A stretch of DNA of 64,000 nt from Brasilonema angustatum HA4187-MV1 (GTDB lineage Bacteria; Cyanobacteriota; Cyanobacteriia; Cyanobacteriales; Nostocaceae): assembly GCA_019359695.1 (NCBI GenBank), contig JAHHGV010000029.1:52964-116963 (forward strand), read 5' to 3'. This document shows, one piece after another, positions 9,089 through 17,778 of the stretch. Position 1 is the first letter of the stretch. Each line of letters begins with the position of its first letter. Position numbers and translations under genes: made by a program. The notes under the pieces were generated by a model, which saw only the letters and a list, made by a program, of their open reading frames with translations, had not been told where the DNA came from and did not search any database.

Positions 9089-10717
9089 TCAATCTCCCCA
9101 ATAACTCTTAATCGGCGGAGCATACTCGCTACAATCGGGAGAGCTAGCAGGCTGTGCAAATCCCCGTGCGCGATTTTCAATTGCTAAGATGCGGTCAGTA
9201 TCTCGCATGTACAAAGGAACTATTGCATCTCGCTGTTGCAACAATATGGGTAAATCTATTACCATCGGTTTACCTGAATGGAAAAGCGATCGCGCTGCTT
9301 TCTCCACCATTCGCGCCAATTCTGCACCAGTGCAATTTACCGTCTTATTGAGAATAATCTTCCACTCTTGTTGGGTAAGGCTATCGCCACCATCCCTGTA
9401 ACGCTCGTCAAATCGTGCAGCATGAAGCGAAATAATCTGCTTGCGCTCAAAAGCATTAGGAAAACCCACATAAAAGATTTCGTCAAATCTTCCCACTCTG
9501 GTTAATTCTGGTGGAAGCACATCCAACCTGTTGAGGGTGGCGACGACAAACACAGCGCTGCGCTTGTCTTGCAACCAAGTGAGCAGAATTCCCAGAATGT
9601 GTCTGCTACCGCTATCTTCGCCTGAAACAGTTAGCGCAGTAAAAAGTTTATCCAATTCGTCAAAGTAAAGCACCACAGGAGCGCAAGCTTCTACCCTATT
9701 CAACAGGCGCTTTAAATACATTACTCCTCCCGCGACAATAGCACCTGTATCAATACTAACAAGGGGAAATCCCAATTCCCGCGCCGAGACGTTAGCTGCT
9801 AAGGTTTTACCCGTCCCTGGTGATCCCACAAGCAAACACCCTTTTGGCAGGGGAATATTTGCAGCGCGTGCATCTGTTTGGAAATCACGTTTTGCATCTT
9901 GAATAAAACGCTTGAGGTTATCCAGTCCACCGAAGTCATGCACGTTCGGTTCTGGGACAAAGTTGAGATTGAAGGAACGAAACCGATTGATTTTGTAATC
10001 AAGAAGGGAACGCACCAAGGAGACATCATTCCCAGGAAAACCATCGCTGTCTAGCACCGCCTGCCGCAACCCTGCTTTGATATCCTCAGTATGTAGTCCA
10101 GCTGCCGCAGTTGCAAGACTTTGTACCAAATCAGCACCCACTGTAGCACCAATTAGGGTAGGCAGGTATGTTGAGATTAAATTCTCTAGCTCACTGACAT
10201 CAGGGTAAGGTAATTCTAAACTTTCAATTAACCCACTCAGGCTTGCAGGCAATTCTACTTCATCAGTCACAAGCAGAATCAAGAATTTAGAAGTTTTTTG
10301 TGCCGTAATATCTGAAGAAATATTAATTAATAACTGTCTCAGAATTGCCCCCTCTCGTTCCTGCATACAAGAGGGTATATTCTCCAGAATGAAGACACCA
10401 TTAGTGTCAGAGTTTTTAATGGATTTTAAAGCTGCAAGTGCATTACTACCAGGAGTAACCTCTGCTGCTGCTCCTACTTCAAAGCCATCCAGTAGAACAA
10501 CTCGTTCCTCATCACTTGCTCCACATTCAATTATTCTAAAATGTTCAGGGTCTCCCAAATTCCACAAGTATACTGGTAATGTTAAATGAAAAGTTAATGT
10601 GTCGTATAACGACCTAAGAACGTTTTGGCGTTCTCGCACAGGAACAACAATAGAAATCACTGCTTCTCCAGAGTCAAGCAGCTTGTTTAATTTTGATAAA
10701 TGATTCATCTTTCCCAT
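9089..10717 (-). CDS. AAA+ ATPase, Ycf46-like, plasmid-borne
   Basis: The protein has 542 residues. An N-terminal degenerate P-loop-like domain (VVLLDGFEVG, then GVFILENIPS) and a VxxL(I/L)ESLELPYP strand resemble Ycf46. A full AAA+ module follows: Walker A GSPGTGKT near residue 300, Walker B VVLYFDELDKLF, sensor 1 VATLNRLDVLP, and an arginine finger in RVGRFDEIF. It is the last gene of the conjugation block and overlaps the upstream gene by 13 bp, so the two are probably translationally coupled and work together. Ycf46 itself is linked to photosynthesis in the chromosome; a paralogue beside a type IV secretion system suggests a remodelling role in transfer or plasmid maintenance. It is not a VirB11-type ATPase. 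A second ATG three codons downstream (10708) is also possible. Confidence 0.78.
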   Translation of the reverse strand: MGKMNHLSKLNKLLDSGEAVISIVVPVRERQNVLRSLYDTLTFHLTLPVYLWNLGDPEHFRIIECGASDEERVVLLDGFEVGAAAEVTPGSNALAALKSIKNSDTNGVFILENIPSCMQEREGAILRQLLINISSDITAQKTSKFLILLVTDEVELPASLSGLIESLELPYPDVSELENLISTYLPTLIGATVGADLVQSLATAAAGLHTEDIKAGLRQAVLDSDGFPGNDVSLVRSLLDYKINRFRSFNLNFVPEPNVHDFGGLDNLKRFIQDAKRDFQTDARAANIPLPKGCLLVGSPGTGKTLAANVSARELGFPLVSIDTGAIVAGGVMYLKRLLNRVEACAPVVLYFDELDKLFTALTVSGEDSGSRHILGILLTWLQDKRSAVFVVATLNRLDVLPPELTRVGRFDEIFYVGFPNAFERKQIISLHAARFDERYRDGGDSLTQQEWKIILNKTVNCTGAELARMVEKAARSLFHSGKPMVIDLPILLQQRDAIVPLYMRDTDRILAIENRARGFAQPASSPDCSEYAPPIKSYWGD

Positions 10718-12141
10718 TCAGATGAGTTTTGACTTTGAACAACACCCAACTGAGATTTAGCACTAGCTTTTTTGGTTTCCACAGGTGATTGAATCGATGA
10801 TTGAACTGCTTCTAATTTGGGTAATATCTGCTCGAAATAAGCTAAATCCCGCTCACTCATTCGGCATTGTTGCAAGCCATTACCCACTGCTAGCAAAGCC
10901 CCACGCCCATCTTTCGCTGCTATCAAGACTCGACCATCAGGGGCAGCTCTCCATTTATAAGAAAATTGACCATCAATACTAACAGTTTTACCTTGTCTTT
11001 TGGCATAATCACTTAATGATCGTGTGATTTTTTGAATTCTGGAAAACTCCTCGCTTTCTCTAGCACCCACAGGGCTAAATGCTCCTCTTAAATGTTCCCC
11101 TGAACACACTTGCTCACAGAGTGCAGTTAATTCTTTTTTGTGACGCTCATCAACCACTGGACTATTTTTTGGCAGCCTCACACCAAAGGGCGTATCCTGA
11201 AACTGCAAGATAGATTTACCACTAGCATCTTGCAACTGATAAGACCTACCAGAACGAGTAATAGTGTATCCCACAGCATGATAAACGTTTGAGCCTGGAA
11301 CAGCATGGCTGGTGAATACTTGTTTAAGTGCCGCCGCTGCTTCACGGGTATGTAATCGCTCTCTAAATTCATTCCAAATCTGACTGGCAGTATTCCTGCA
11401 TGATTGCCACCAACTTGGGTTATTCGGTTCTTGCAATCTTTGTTGAATCAGCTCTTCAAATTGCCGCTGTTGCAAAGCTAACTGTTGTTGATGCAACTGT
11501 CGCATCTCAGAAATTTGTGCCATGAGGTACGCTTTCAATTCACCTTCAGGCAATACATCCACGGCTTCACTCACACGTTTCATACCCGAATTTGTGTTCT
11601 TATCCGTAGGAGTCAAATGTGACTCTTGCTCTTGTTGAATCTGCTGTGAAAGTTGATGAGGAAGCACAACTTTAATCGGTAATTCAGCTTGTTCTTCTAG
11701 TTGCTCAACTAACTTTTCTAGCTTGGAGTTATCAAAAATTTCTTCTTTTGTAAAAATTTGCTCTCCTGCCAATTCCAAATCTTTTTTCAAATATTCATTA
11801 ACTACCACACTGCCATCAGCCTCAGATTGCAAAACAACTTTTCCATCCACTTTTAATGTTGAACTTTGCACTCCATCAACTTTGTCACCAACAGACGTAT
11901 TTTGAATTTGTCCTAATTTTTTGACAATATCTGGGGTTAAGGAAGCAACAAGTTGGTTATCAACCCTTCCATAAACAAGCTTATTATCCACTCTAATCTC
12001 AACTTGCAAATTATTATCTTTGTTAACGTTATTTTGCTCCCTTTGTTTATCCAAAAACTTCCTTAACCAAGCTTCAATCACTTGCAGATACTGCTCGGTA
12101 AACGAAGATGAATCTCCAGGAGACACACCGGAAATAGACAT
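10705..12141 (-). CDS. Hypothetical Gln-rich protein, partner of the AAA+ ATPase
   Basis: The protein has 478 residues and no recognised domain. The first 60 look helical. Residues about 150-235 are rich in Gln/Glu/Leu with heptad-like spacing (QQQLALQQRQFEELIQQRLQ) and probably form a coiled coil. The C-terminal half has two similar beta-rich patches (YTITRSGRSYQLQDASGKSI, and FSYKWRAAPDGRVLIAAKDG) that could be small beta domains. There is no signal peptide or membrane segment. It lies within the conjugation gene block and overlaps the AAA+ ATPase start by 13 bp. A substrate or adaptor of that ATPase is a reasonable guess only. Confidence 0.6.
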   Translation of the reverse strand: MSISGVSPGDSSSFTEQYLQVIEAWLRKFLDKQREQNNVNKDNNLQVEIRVDNKLVYGRVDNQLVASLTPDIVKKLGQIQNTSVGDKVDGVQSSTLKVDGKVVLQSEADGSVVVNEYLKKDLELAGEQIFTKEEIFDNSKLEKLVEQLEEQAELPIKVVLPHQLSQQIQQEQESHLTPTDKNTNSGMKRVSEAVDVLPEGELKAYLMAQISEMRQLHQQQLALQQRQFEELIQQRLQEPNNPSWWQSCRNTASQIWNEFRERLHTREAAAALKQVFTSHAVPGSNVYHAVGYTITRSGRSYQLQDASGKSILQFQDTPFGVRLPKNSPVVDERHKKELTALCEQVCSGEHLRGAFSPVGARESEEFSRIQKITRSLSDYAKRQGKTVSIDGQFSYKWRAAPDGRVLIAAKDGRGALLAVGNGLQQCRMSERDLAYFEQILPKLEAVQSSIQSPVETKKASAKSQLGVVQSQNSSEWER

Positions 12142-12151
12142 TGTAATTCAC

Positions 12152-12463
12152 CTAATTTTGATTAAAAATTGGTATGCGATTGACAATTACTTCACTTTCG
12201 ATAGCAAATACGACCAACTCACCATCATATAACCACGCCATAAACTCACTTCTTACCCCAGCCTTTCTAGCAGCTGAATACACCGTTTCTCCCAACAAAA
12301 CACCAAGCAGTAATCCCGATTGGTCAAAAATTTCCACTGATGAAGGAGCAAAGTCCAAGCGCACGGGGGGTTTGTGCAGCGCTTCATGCACTTGAACTAA
12401 CCATCTGGGGTATTTTTGAAACACTTGCTGACAACGTTCACTCATCGATTCTTGTAGAGGCAT
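12152..12463 (-). CDS. Small hypothetical protein of the conjugation block
   Basis: The protein has 103 residues and no recognised family. It is a compact soluble protein with alternating hydrophobic strands (VEIFDQSGLLLGVLLGETVY, WLYDGELVVFAIESEVIV), suggesting a small beta-sheet fold. It is 10 bp upstream of the Gln-rich protein gene and is probably cotranscribed. The spacer between it and the coupling-protein gene contains a 35-bp near-copy of the 3' end of that coupling protein gene (12476-12510 against 12544-12578), evidence of a small duplication. Confidence 0.55.
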   Translation of the reverse strand: MPLQESMSERCQQVFQKYPRWLVQVHEALHKPPVRLDFAPSSVEIFDQSGLLLGVLLGETVYSAARKAGVRSEFMAWLYDGELVVFAIESEVIVNRIPIFNQN

Positions 12464-12542
12464 AAATTTCCTTTAAAAAACACCTGCTAGTTCTTCCGCT
12501 GTTACCTTTTAATGCAAATACTAAAGCTGCTGTTATCAAGTT

Positions 12543-14396
12543 TTAAAAAACACCTGCTAATTCTTCCGCTGTTACCTCTAGAGGCTGGGTTGGTATCGGA
12601 AATAATTCTTCAGCCAATGCCAATCGCTCGCTGAATTGACGAGAGCGTTCTGCATCGGTGACAATACCTCCAGAGTTTTGAGCAACGAGTCGTAAGCGAA
12701 TCACATCCCACTTACTCTCTGCCCAGTTCATTTCCTCAATGTCGGCTTTTGGAACTTTCACCGCTTGCAACAACGGTATGTAAGCTTCATTGGCACGAGT
12801 ATAAGCTGGGTTGATAATGACAGCACGACCAGTTCCCAACTTCGCAAACTCCGCCGCCTCGAACAAATGCCGCTTTTGGTTTTGCTCTGCAAGTGAAGTA
12901 GACACCCCACCCTTACCCGTACTCCGAGACTTGGATTTAAAGTTAACCTCCATCTCACCTAAGTAGTCTGAGAATAATTTGGCACTCTCCGGGTCTTGCG
13001 GGTTAAATATAAACTTCGTCGCCGTACCTCCCAAAATTGCCCGCGCTAACTCTTTGCCGTAGGCTTTCTCCAACTGTGAAATGTTTTGGTAGCCCAAAAT
13101 CCCCACAAATCCGTCTTCTCGGTTCTCGTTGAGCCAATTTACTAACGCTGGCAAATACAGGGTGGGTAATTCATCCAGTGACACCACCAGAGGGTCTTTA
13201 CGAGGCACGGTGCGCGACACATTGCGCGATACTATCATGTGCAAGATTGCTGCTAAGAGTGGTCCTACGATATCGCGGTTATTCCGGTCTAGCCCAAATA
13301 CAATCAGCTGCTTGCCATCCAAGTCTAAAGGGAGGGTTGTCTTGCCGCAGAATGCTCCAACAAAATCGCGTTTGAGGAAGCGCTGAAACATCCGTTGGGC
13401 AGTACCGATAATGGACGCAGCAGTTTTTTCCGAATCTTTTACACTGATTAGTTGAGAAAGCGGGCGAGTGGTCCACACCTTCAGCTTAGACTTTGATGCA
13501 GCTTCTAAGCGAGCTGGCAACTTCGGTAAGCTGAGAATGGCTTGGGCTGTCATCAAGTCGCAGTATTTGTCATCTCCGGTGAGGGTGGCGATCGCTTTCG
13601 TTACCAGCAAAATACCTTCCACAAGGGAATCGCCTGCTTCCTCAAAGAACTTGTCGCCACCACCGTCTGCGCCACCTTTGTTAAAATTTTTAGATACCAC
13701 CTGCGCTAATTGAGCAGCCGAAATTGCATCCTCTTCGTCTTTAATTAAGTCCAGGGGATTGCATACTTCTGACTCTGGAAATCCCGGCGCAAATACGCGC
13801 ACCGTATAGCCTCGCTTCATTGCATAGGCAACGGCTCGTTTTGTTTGGGCAGGATATTTAAAGTCGTACAAACACACGGGAAAACCCTGGTCAAAGGCAC
13901 TTCTGATTAAGGGGTCAATGACGCTGAAAGTCTTACCCGAACCTGCTGCACCGATAGCAGCAATTCCTCTTTGGGCATCAGGGACGTACAGTGTAGGGCA
14001 AGCACTGAGTGAGGGCAATGCTTTAGTCCACCAGGTAGGAAAAGGGGTTTTAAGCAACCCTTGAGAACGCCACTCTGACTCCAACTTTGAGCGCATTTGT
14101 TGAGGTATACCTACATACAGCGCTACGTTGTTGCGAGTCGTCTTTTTCATCTGCTTTTTAGCTTTCTTTAAAGCAGCCGTTCGTTCTTTTGCACCACCCC
14201 AGTAACTCGTAGCAATCTTGCCTTTCTTTCTGGCACTGCTCATGGCAGAAAAAACACCTACCACTACCAAACTGCTTAGCAACATTAATCCAGACTGGGT
14301 TTTGAGCACGCTTTTTAAGTGGTCGGTAATGCGAGATAAAGATTGTGAAGATGTTGGGGCGATGGCAACATATTGATATTTTGATGTGCTATTCAT
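12543..14396 (-). CDS. VirD4/TraG-like type IV coupling protein
   Basis: The protein has 617 residues. A single N-terminal membrane segment is at about residues 35-53, a basic stretch follows, then the RecA-like motor with Walker A GAAGSGKT (149-156) and Walker B VVSLDELPT near residue 402. The all-alpha insertion lies in between. The protein delivers the relaxosome to the secretion channel and energises transfer. It has one predicted transmembrane helix where many VirD4 proteins have two, which fits the cyanobacterial type. Its position at the end of the VirB-like block and on the same strand supports one transfer operon. The relaxase lies apart, at 939. Confidence 0.88.
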   Translation of the reverse strand: MNSTSKYQYVAIAPTSSQSLSRITDHLKSVLKTQSGLMLLSSLVVVGVFSAMSSARKKGKIATSYWGGAKERTAALKKAKKQMKKTTRNNVALYVGIPQQMRSKLESEWRSQGLLKTPFPTWWTKALPSLSACPTLYVPDAQRGIAAIGAAGSGKTFSVIDPLIRSAFDQGFPVCLYDFKYPAQTKRAVAYAMKRGYTVRVFAPGFPESEVCNPLDLIKDEEDAISAAQLAQVVSKNFNKGGADGGGDKFFEEAGDSLVEGILLVTKAIATLTGDDKYCDLMTAQAILSLPKLPARLEAASKSKLKVWTTRPLSQLISVKDSEKTAASIIGTAQRMFQRFLKRDFVGAFCGKTTLPLDLDGKQLIVFGLDRNNRDIVGPLLAAILHMIVSRNVSRTVPRKDPLVVSLDELPTLYLPALVNWLNENREDGFVGILGYQNISQLEKAYGKELARAILGGTATKFIFNPQDPESAKLFSDYLGEMEVNFKSKSRSTGKGGVSTSLAEQNQKRHLFEAAEFAKLGTGRAVIINPAYTRANEAYIPLLQAVKVPKADIEEMNWAESKWDVIRLRLVAQNSGGIVTDAERSRQFSERLALAEELFPIPTQPLEVTAEELAGVF

Positions 14397-14480
14397 AACG
14401 TCATTAATTTTAATTGAAACTCTGTTTCATTAGACCTCTCCATAAATTAAGCATTATCCCTGACAGATCAGGGTTTGAGA

Positions 14481-15044
14481 TTAGTTTTCGGAGATGTTTC
14501 TTGGAGTTAGCTCCTCATAAACACGTACAAAAGCTGTGCCTTGATAGCAATATTGGGTACGCGATACCATCAGAGGGGTTGTCGTTGTCTGCGTGATAAC
14601 CAAACAAGAAAAACCATTGCGCACCACGTCATCTACCTTAAACAATGCTTCTCCTTTAGGCAATTTGGGGTTAGCGATCGCATTTAGCAACAGGCTACCT
14701 GACTCCTGGTAAACCGCATATAAGCAACCACCAGCGCCGCACAACTGCGGCGACTGAAAGTCAAAGATGTATAATGCTCCTTTGCCCTGATTGGGAATTT
14801 GCAAAACTTTCACCTTATTCGCATCGACACCACCAGTTGAGTTCTGAATGATAGTCTTTTGAATAAGTGATGCGGGTACAATATCTTGAGCTGCTTTCCA
14901 AGTAAGCGCTATGTCACGATTCCTTGATGAAGTCACCCTAACGAACAAGGCAGGAACCACAAACAAACCCACACACGCCAACGCCAGTAGTACTCGATGG
15001 TATGGGGATTTAACAAGGGGAAAACGATTGATTATTGACTGCAT
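14481..15044 (-). CDS. Small membrane-anchored T4SS-associated protein
   Basis: The protein has about 187 residues. The ATG at 15044-15042 is chosen because TAGGAG precedes it; an in-frame ATG at 15062 would overlap the upstream gene. One hydrophobic helix (VLLALACVGLFVVPALFV) near residues 18-36 is followed by a periplasmic-type domain with a cysteine pair (LCGAGGCLYAVY) and a C-terminal YCYQGTAFVRVYEEL. No family was recognised. It lies between the transglycosylase and the coupling protein and could be an envelope-spanning or VirB7-like accessory component, but this is position-based inference. Confidence 0.6.
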   Translation of the reverse strand: MQSIINRFPLVKSPYHRVLLALACVGLFVVPALFVRVTSSRNRDIALTWKAAQDIVPASLIQKTIIQNSTGGVDANKVKVLQIPNQGKGALYIFDFQSPQLCGAGGCLYAVYQESGSLLLNAIANPKLPKGEALFKVDDVVRNGFSCLVITQTTTTPLMVSRTQYCYQGTAFVRVYEELTPRNISEN

Positions 15045-15052
15045 AATTGCTC

Positions 15053-16915
15053 CTAACTGCATCCCATAAGTTGCATCGCACCCTGATAGGATGCAGCCGC
15101 CTTTTCGCCGTAACCCTTAACACTGAGCTTGCCTTGAATGTCGCTCATCCCGCCATCAATGGATATTGCAGAGCCTCCAAAGTGCATCTGTGCGGCTCGT
15201 TGAACTAATCGCTCTCCAGTAAAGGGTTGTCCCGTCGTTGGGTCAATTTCAGAAGCAGCAAGATCAAGCAAAGTAGTAGCATCCTTTGCAAACAACTCCT
15301 CCTGGTCACTGGGAGAGATATACTGCACCATTTCTTCACCCGTTACCAATTCACCCTTCTCCACACGAGCTAAAAATTCTGCACCACCATTTTTGGAGGT
15401 GATGATACTTCGCACATCTGGGCGGTAGGACATAAATTGCATTGTACCGAGTCCCCGACCACAATTACCAAAGGAGTCGCACACGTAGTTACCCACCGAA
15501 TCATAGTTTCCCTCGATGCTTGATAAAGCAGCACTCAAAGCATTGATATTTGTACCCGATGAATGAAGCTTCTTACAATCTCCTTTAATTGCTGGCAGTA
15601 AATTAGATAACTTATTCACCGATGCATTAGTGGAATTTTTAAACCTAAATCCACTACTCTTCAACCCTGTAGGCGTGGAAACTGAACTTTCATCACCTCC
15701 GGTTATTAACCCTAAAAAGATGGGTTCTTTTTCTTTATAAGTCATAAAGGGAACGGGACCAATGAAATAGGGTGTACACCCCAAATCAACAAACTGGTTA
15801 CGCATACAAACCCTGAAAAACAAAGCTTGGCTCATGATGCCATCCACTTCCGAAACATCCCACACCACAACCTTAAAAGCAGAACCAAAAGGATGACGAC
15901 CTGTAGGTTCTTTGCCGCTATTAACTGAACCGAGAAACCCTTTACCACCATTCACCAATTGATACTTACCACTGACCCATGCTTTACCCAAAACATTCGC
16001 CCCACCAGATAATTCGACGTGAGCGCAATCTTTATGACATGGGACAGCAAAGCCTTCTTTATGGCTGCCTGAAATAGTGTATTCGCGTTGCTGTTCGTCT
16101 GTTCCAAAAGCAATATCCACCTTGCCAACTGTTCCTCCAACAGCATTAATGGGGTTGGGAAATTCATTGAATGGCACTTTATTCAATCCAGGGATATTTG
16201 AAATTTTTACTCCTTGCCAATCTTTAAAGGCAGCAATGGGGGTTTGTTCTAAACCTGGAATTGCATCAAGTCCATAACTATCCATTGGTAGAGACTTAAA
16301 CTCTAAGTTTTGTAAATGGGGAGATTGCTTTAGTAATTGACCAATATTAATTGCAGGGTCAACCGGGCTTATTAATTGAGATTTTAGCAGGTCAAATACA
16401 GGTGTAATATCGGCGATTGGTACTTTATTAAGTGATGGAATTGCCTTAACTAAACTGCCTAAATTTTGCAATTTTATCACTCCAAAACTATCTAACTTTA
16501 CTTTACTTAAATCCAATCCAGTCAGACTGGAAATCTCACTCAAGCTAAAATTTTGAAGCTTGAAACTGTCTTGGAAGTCTCCTAACATCATGTACTGATC
16601 TGGGGTTTGACCAACACTCCAGGTGCGTGAGGGGTCGTAGCCCAGTTGGTCTTGCACTCCTTCTGGAGCAATGAAACTGCCATTCTCACTAATTCCTGGC
16701 ATTTCATTAAAAGTAATGTTTACCCAATTTGGTAATTTTGCGCCGTTCCAAGTAGTGGTGGGAATAGAATCTAAAAGAGTTGGTTGACTTTTACTGTTGA
16801 GAATGGGTACAGTATTTGGTTGAGATAGGACGTTTTCTGGTATTATCCCAATCAAAACAAGGATTGAAATCGGTAGACAAAGACCAATTGCATTAAGAAA
16901 TTTTAAACGTTTCAT
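15053..16915 (-). CDS. Conjugation-associated protein with C-terminal lytic transglycosylase-like domain (VirB1-like role)
   Basis: The protein has 620 residues with an N-terminal signal peptide or anchor (residues about 6-30, LNAIGLCLPISILVLIGII). The first third contains repeated hydrophobic-turn motifs (QTPIAAFKDWQGVKISNIPG, LNKVPFNEFPN) like a short leucine-rich solenoid. Residues about 460-500 have a lysozyme/SLT-like signature: a catalytic-type Glu in SSIEGNYDSVGNYVC, then GRGLGTMQFMSYRP. Such domains open peptidoglycan for the transfer channel. It overlaps the VirB9/TraK-like gene by the four-base ATGA. The long N-terminal region has no counterpart in VirB1 and may be specific to cyanobacterial systems. 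Confidence 0.7.
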   Translation of the reverse strand: MKRLKFLNAIGLCLPISILVLIGIIPENVLSQPNTVPILNSKSQPTLLDSIPTTTWNGAKLPNWVNITFNEMPGISENGSFIAPEGVQDQLGYDPSRTWSVGQTPDQYMMLGDFQDSFKLQNFSLSEISSLTGLDLSKVKLDSFGVIKLQNLGSLVKAIPSLNKVPIADITPVFDLLKSQLISPVDPAINIGQLLKQSPHLQNLEFKSLPMDSYGLDAIPGLEQTPIAAFKDWQGVKISNIPGLNKVPFNEFPNPINAVGGTVGKVDIAFGTDEQQREYTISGSHKEGFAVPCHKDCAHVELSGGANVLGKAWVSGKYQLVNGGKGFLGSVNSGKEPTGRHPFGSAFKVVVWDVSEVDGIMSQALFFRVCMRNQFVDLGCTPYFIGPVPFMTYKEKEPIFLGLITGGDESSVSTPTGLKSSGFRFKNSTNASVNKLSNLLPAIKGDCKKLHSSGTNINALSAALSSIEGNYDSVGNYVCDSFGNCGRGLGTMQFMSYRPDVRSIITSKNGGAEFLARVEKGELVTGEEMVQYISPSDQEELFAKDATTLLDLAASEIDPTTGQPFTGERLVQRAAQMHFGGSAISIDGGMSDIQGKLSVKGYGEKAAASYQGAMQLMGCS

Positions 16916-17736
16916 CTTAACAGAATATCTGTTCTTTGTACTGAGGTATTGTTAACAGTTGAATTAAGGTTAGAGTTAGAGATATTACCGAATTCTTGCA
17001 ACTTCGCTACCAGCTGCAGAGAAATTCCACTTGTTTGTGCTGCTTGTGAAAGTGGTTCACCTAAACGTACCTTTCCCAAAAAACTAACAATGCGATTCCA
17101 CAGCACCGAGTTCTCATTGATTAAACGTCGGTTTAAAGCAACCATTAGCCCACGACGGATCTGATGAAAATCTCCTTGGGCATCAATCACTGAAGGTAAT
17201 GGCGTTGGTGTTGATGGTGAGGATGCAGCGTCTGGGAAAACTTCGACCGTATGGACGTGATTTCTTGCAGAAGCGGTGTTAGCCACGACGACTCGAAACA
17301 AGTACACCCTGCGCCCATCTGAACCGTTAGTAATTACCGTGAGCAGTGAGCTATTTGTCTTGCGTAAACCTGGAATATTCATAGGTTTTATCGAGCGCAG
17401 GTGTAGCACGCTTGCTCCTTCTTGTTCGCACTCACGCCCTAACCCCTCAAGACAACCTTCAACATCAAGTGAGGCGATGGCTGGATTATCAAACCACACC
17501 TTCTGCACTGTTTCTCCAGTGGGGATGAAAGATAAGTTAACGCCATACCCCGGCAATAATTCAATCGTGGTTAGCTTTTCACCTGTTTGACCCGTTGCTA
17601 CCGATACCGATACCCGCCGCACCATTCCCGGTTCTTGAGTGTCAGCTGCCATAGACACCAGATCAGCAGTGCCTCCAGCAATTAGAATAGTGAAAATAAA
17701 AGCGCCAAAAGTAAATCGTCTAAAGGAATTTTTCAT
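16912..17736 (-). CDS. VirB9/TraK-like outer-channel protein
   Basis: The protein has about 274 residues. The ATG at 17736 is preferred because GGAGCGAGAGG precedes it and a signal peptide then starts at residue 1 (FGAFIFTILIAGGTADLVSM, with a small-residue cleavage region). The mature N-terminus (ELLPGYGVNLSFIPTGETVQ, WFDNPAIASLDVEG, HLRSI) resembles the beta-rich N-domain of TraK/VirB9 proteins, which form the periplasmic and outer-membrane ring with VirB7 and VirB10. The C-terminal region is helical. It follows the VirB10-like gene in the operon. The assignment is by pattern and order. Confidence 0.6.
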   Translation of the reverse strand: MKNSFRRFTFGAFIFTILIAGGTADLVSMAADTQEPGMVRRVSVSVATGQTGEKLTTIELLPGYGVNLSFIPTGETVQKVWFDNPAIASLDVEGCLEGLGRECEQEGASVLHLRSIKPMNIPGLRKTNSSLLTVITNGSDGRRVYLFRVVVANTASARNHVHTVEVFPDAASSPSTPTPLPSVIDAQGDFHQIRRGLMVALNRRLINENSVLWNRIVSFLGKVRLGEPLSQAAQTSGISLQLVAKLQEFGNISNSNLNSTVNNTSVQRTDILLR

Positions 17737-17778
17737 AAGCCTCTCGCTCCTTTTTGTACGTACATACACAGAGGTTAT

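Noticed and set aside
9089..10717. VirB11-type secretion ATPase
   Set aside because: Motifs are those of a classical AAA+ protein with arginine finger, not of the VirB11/PilT family.
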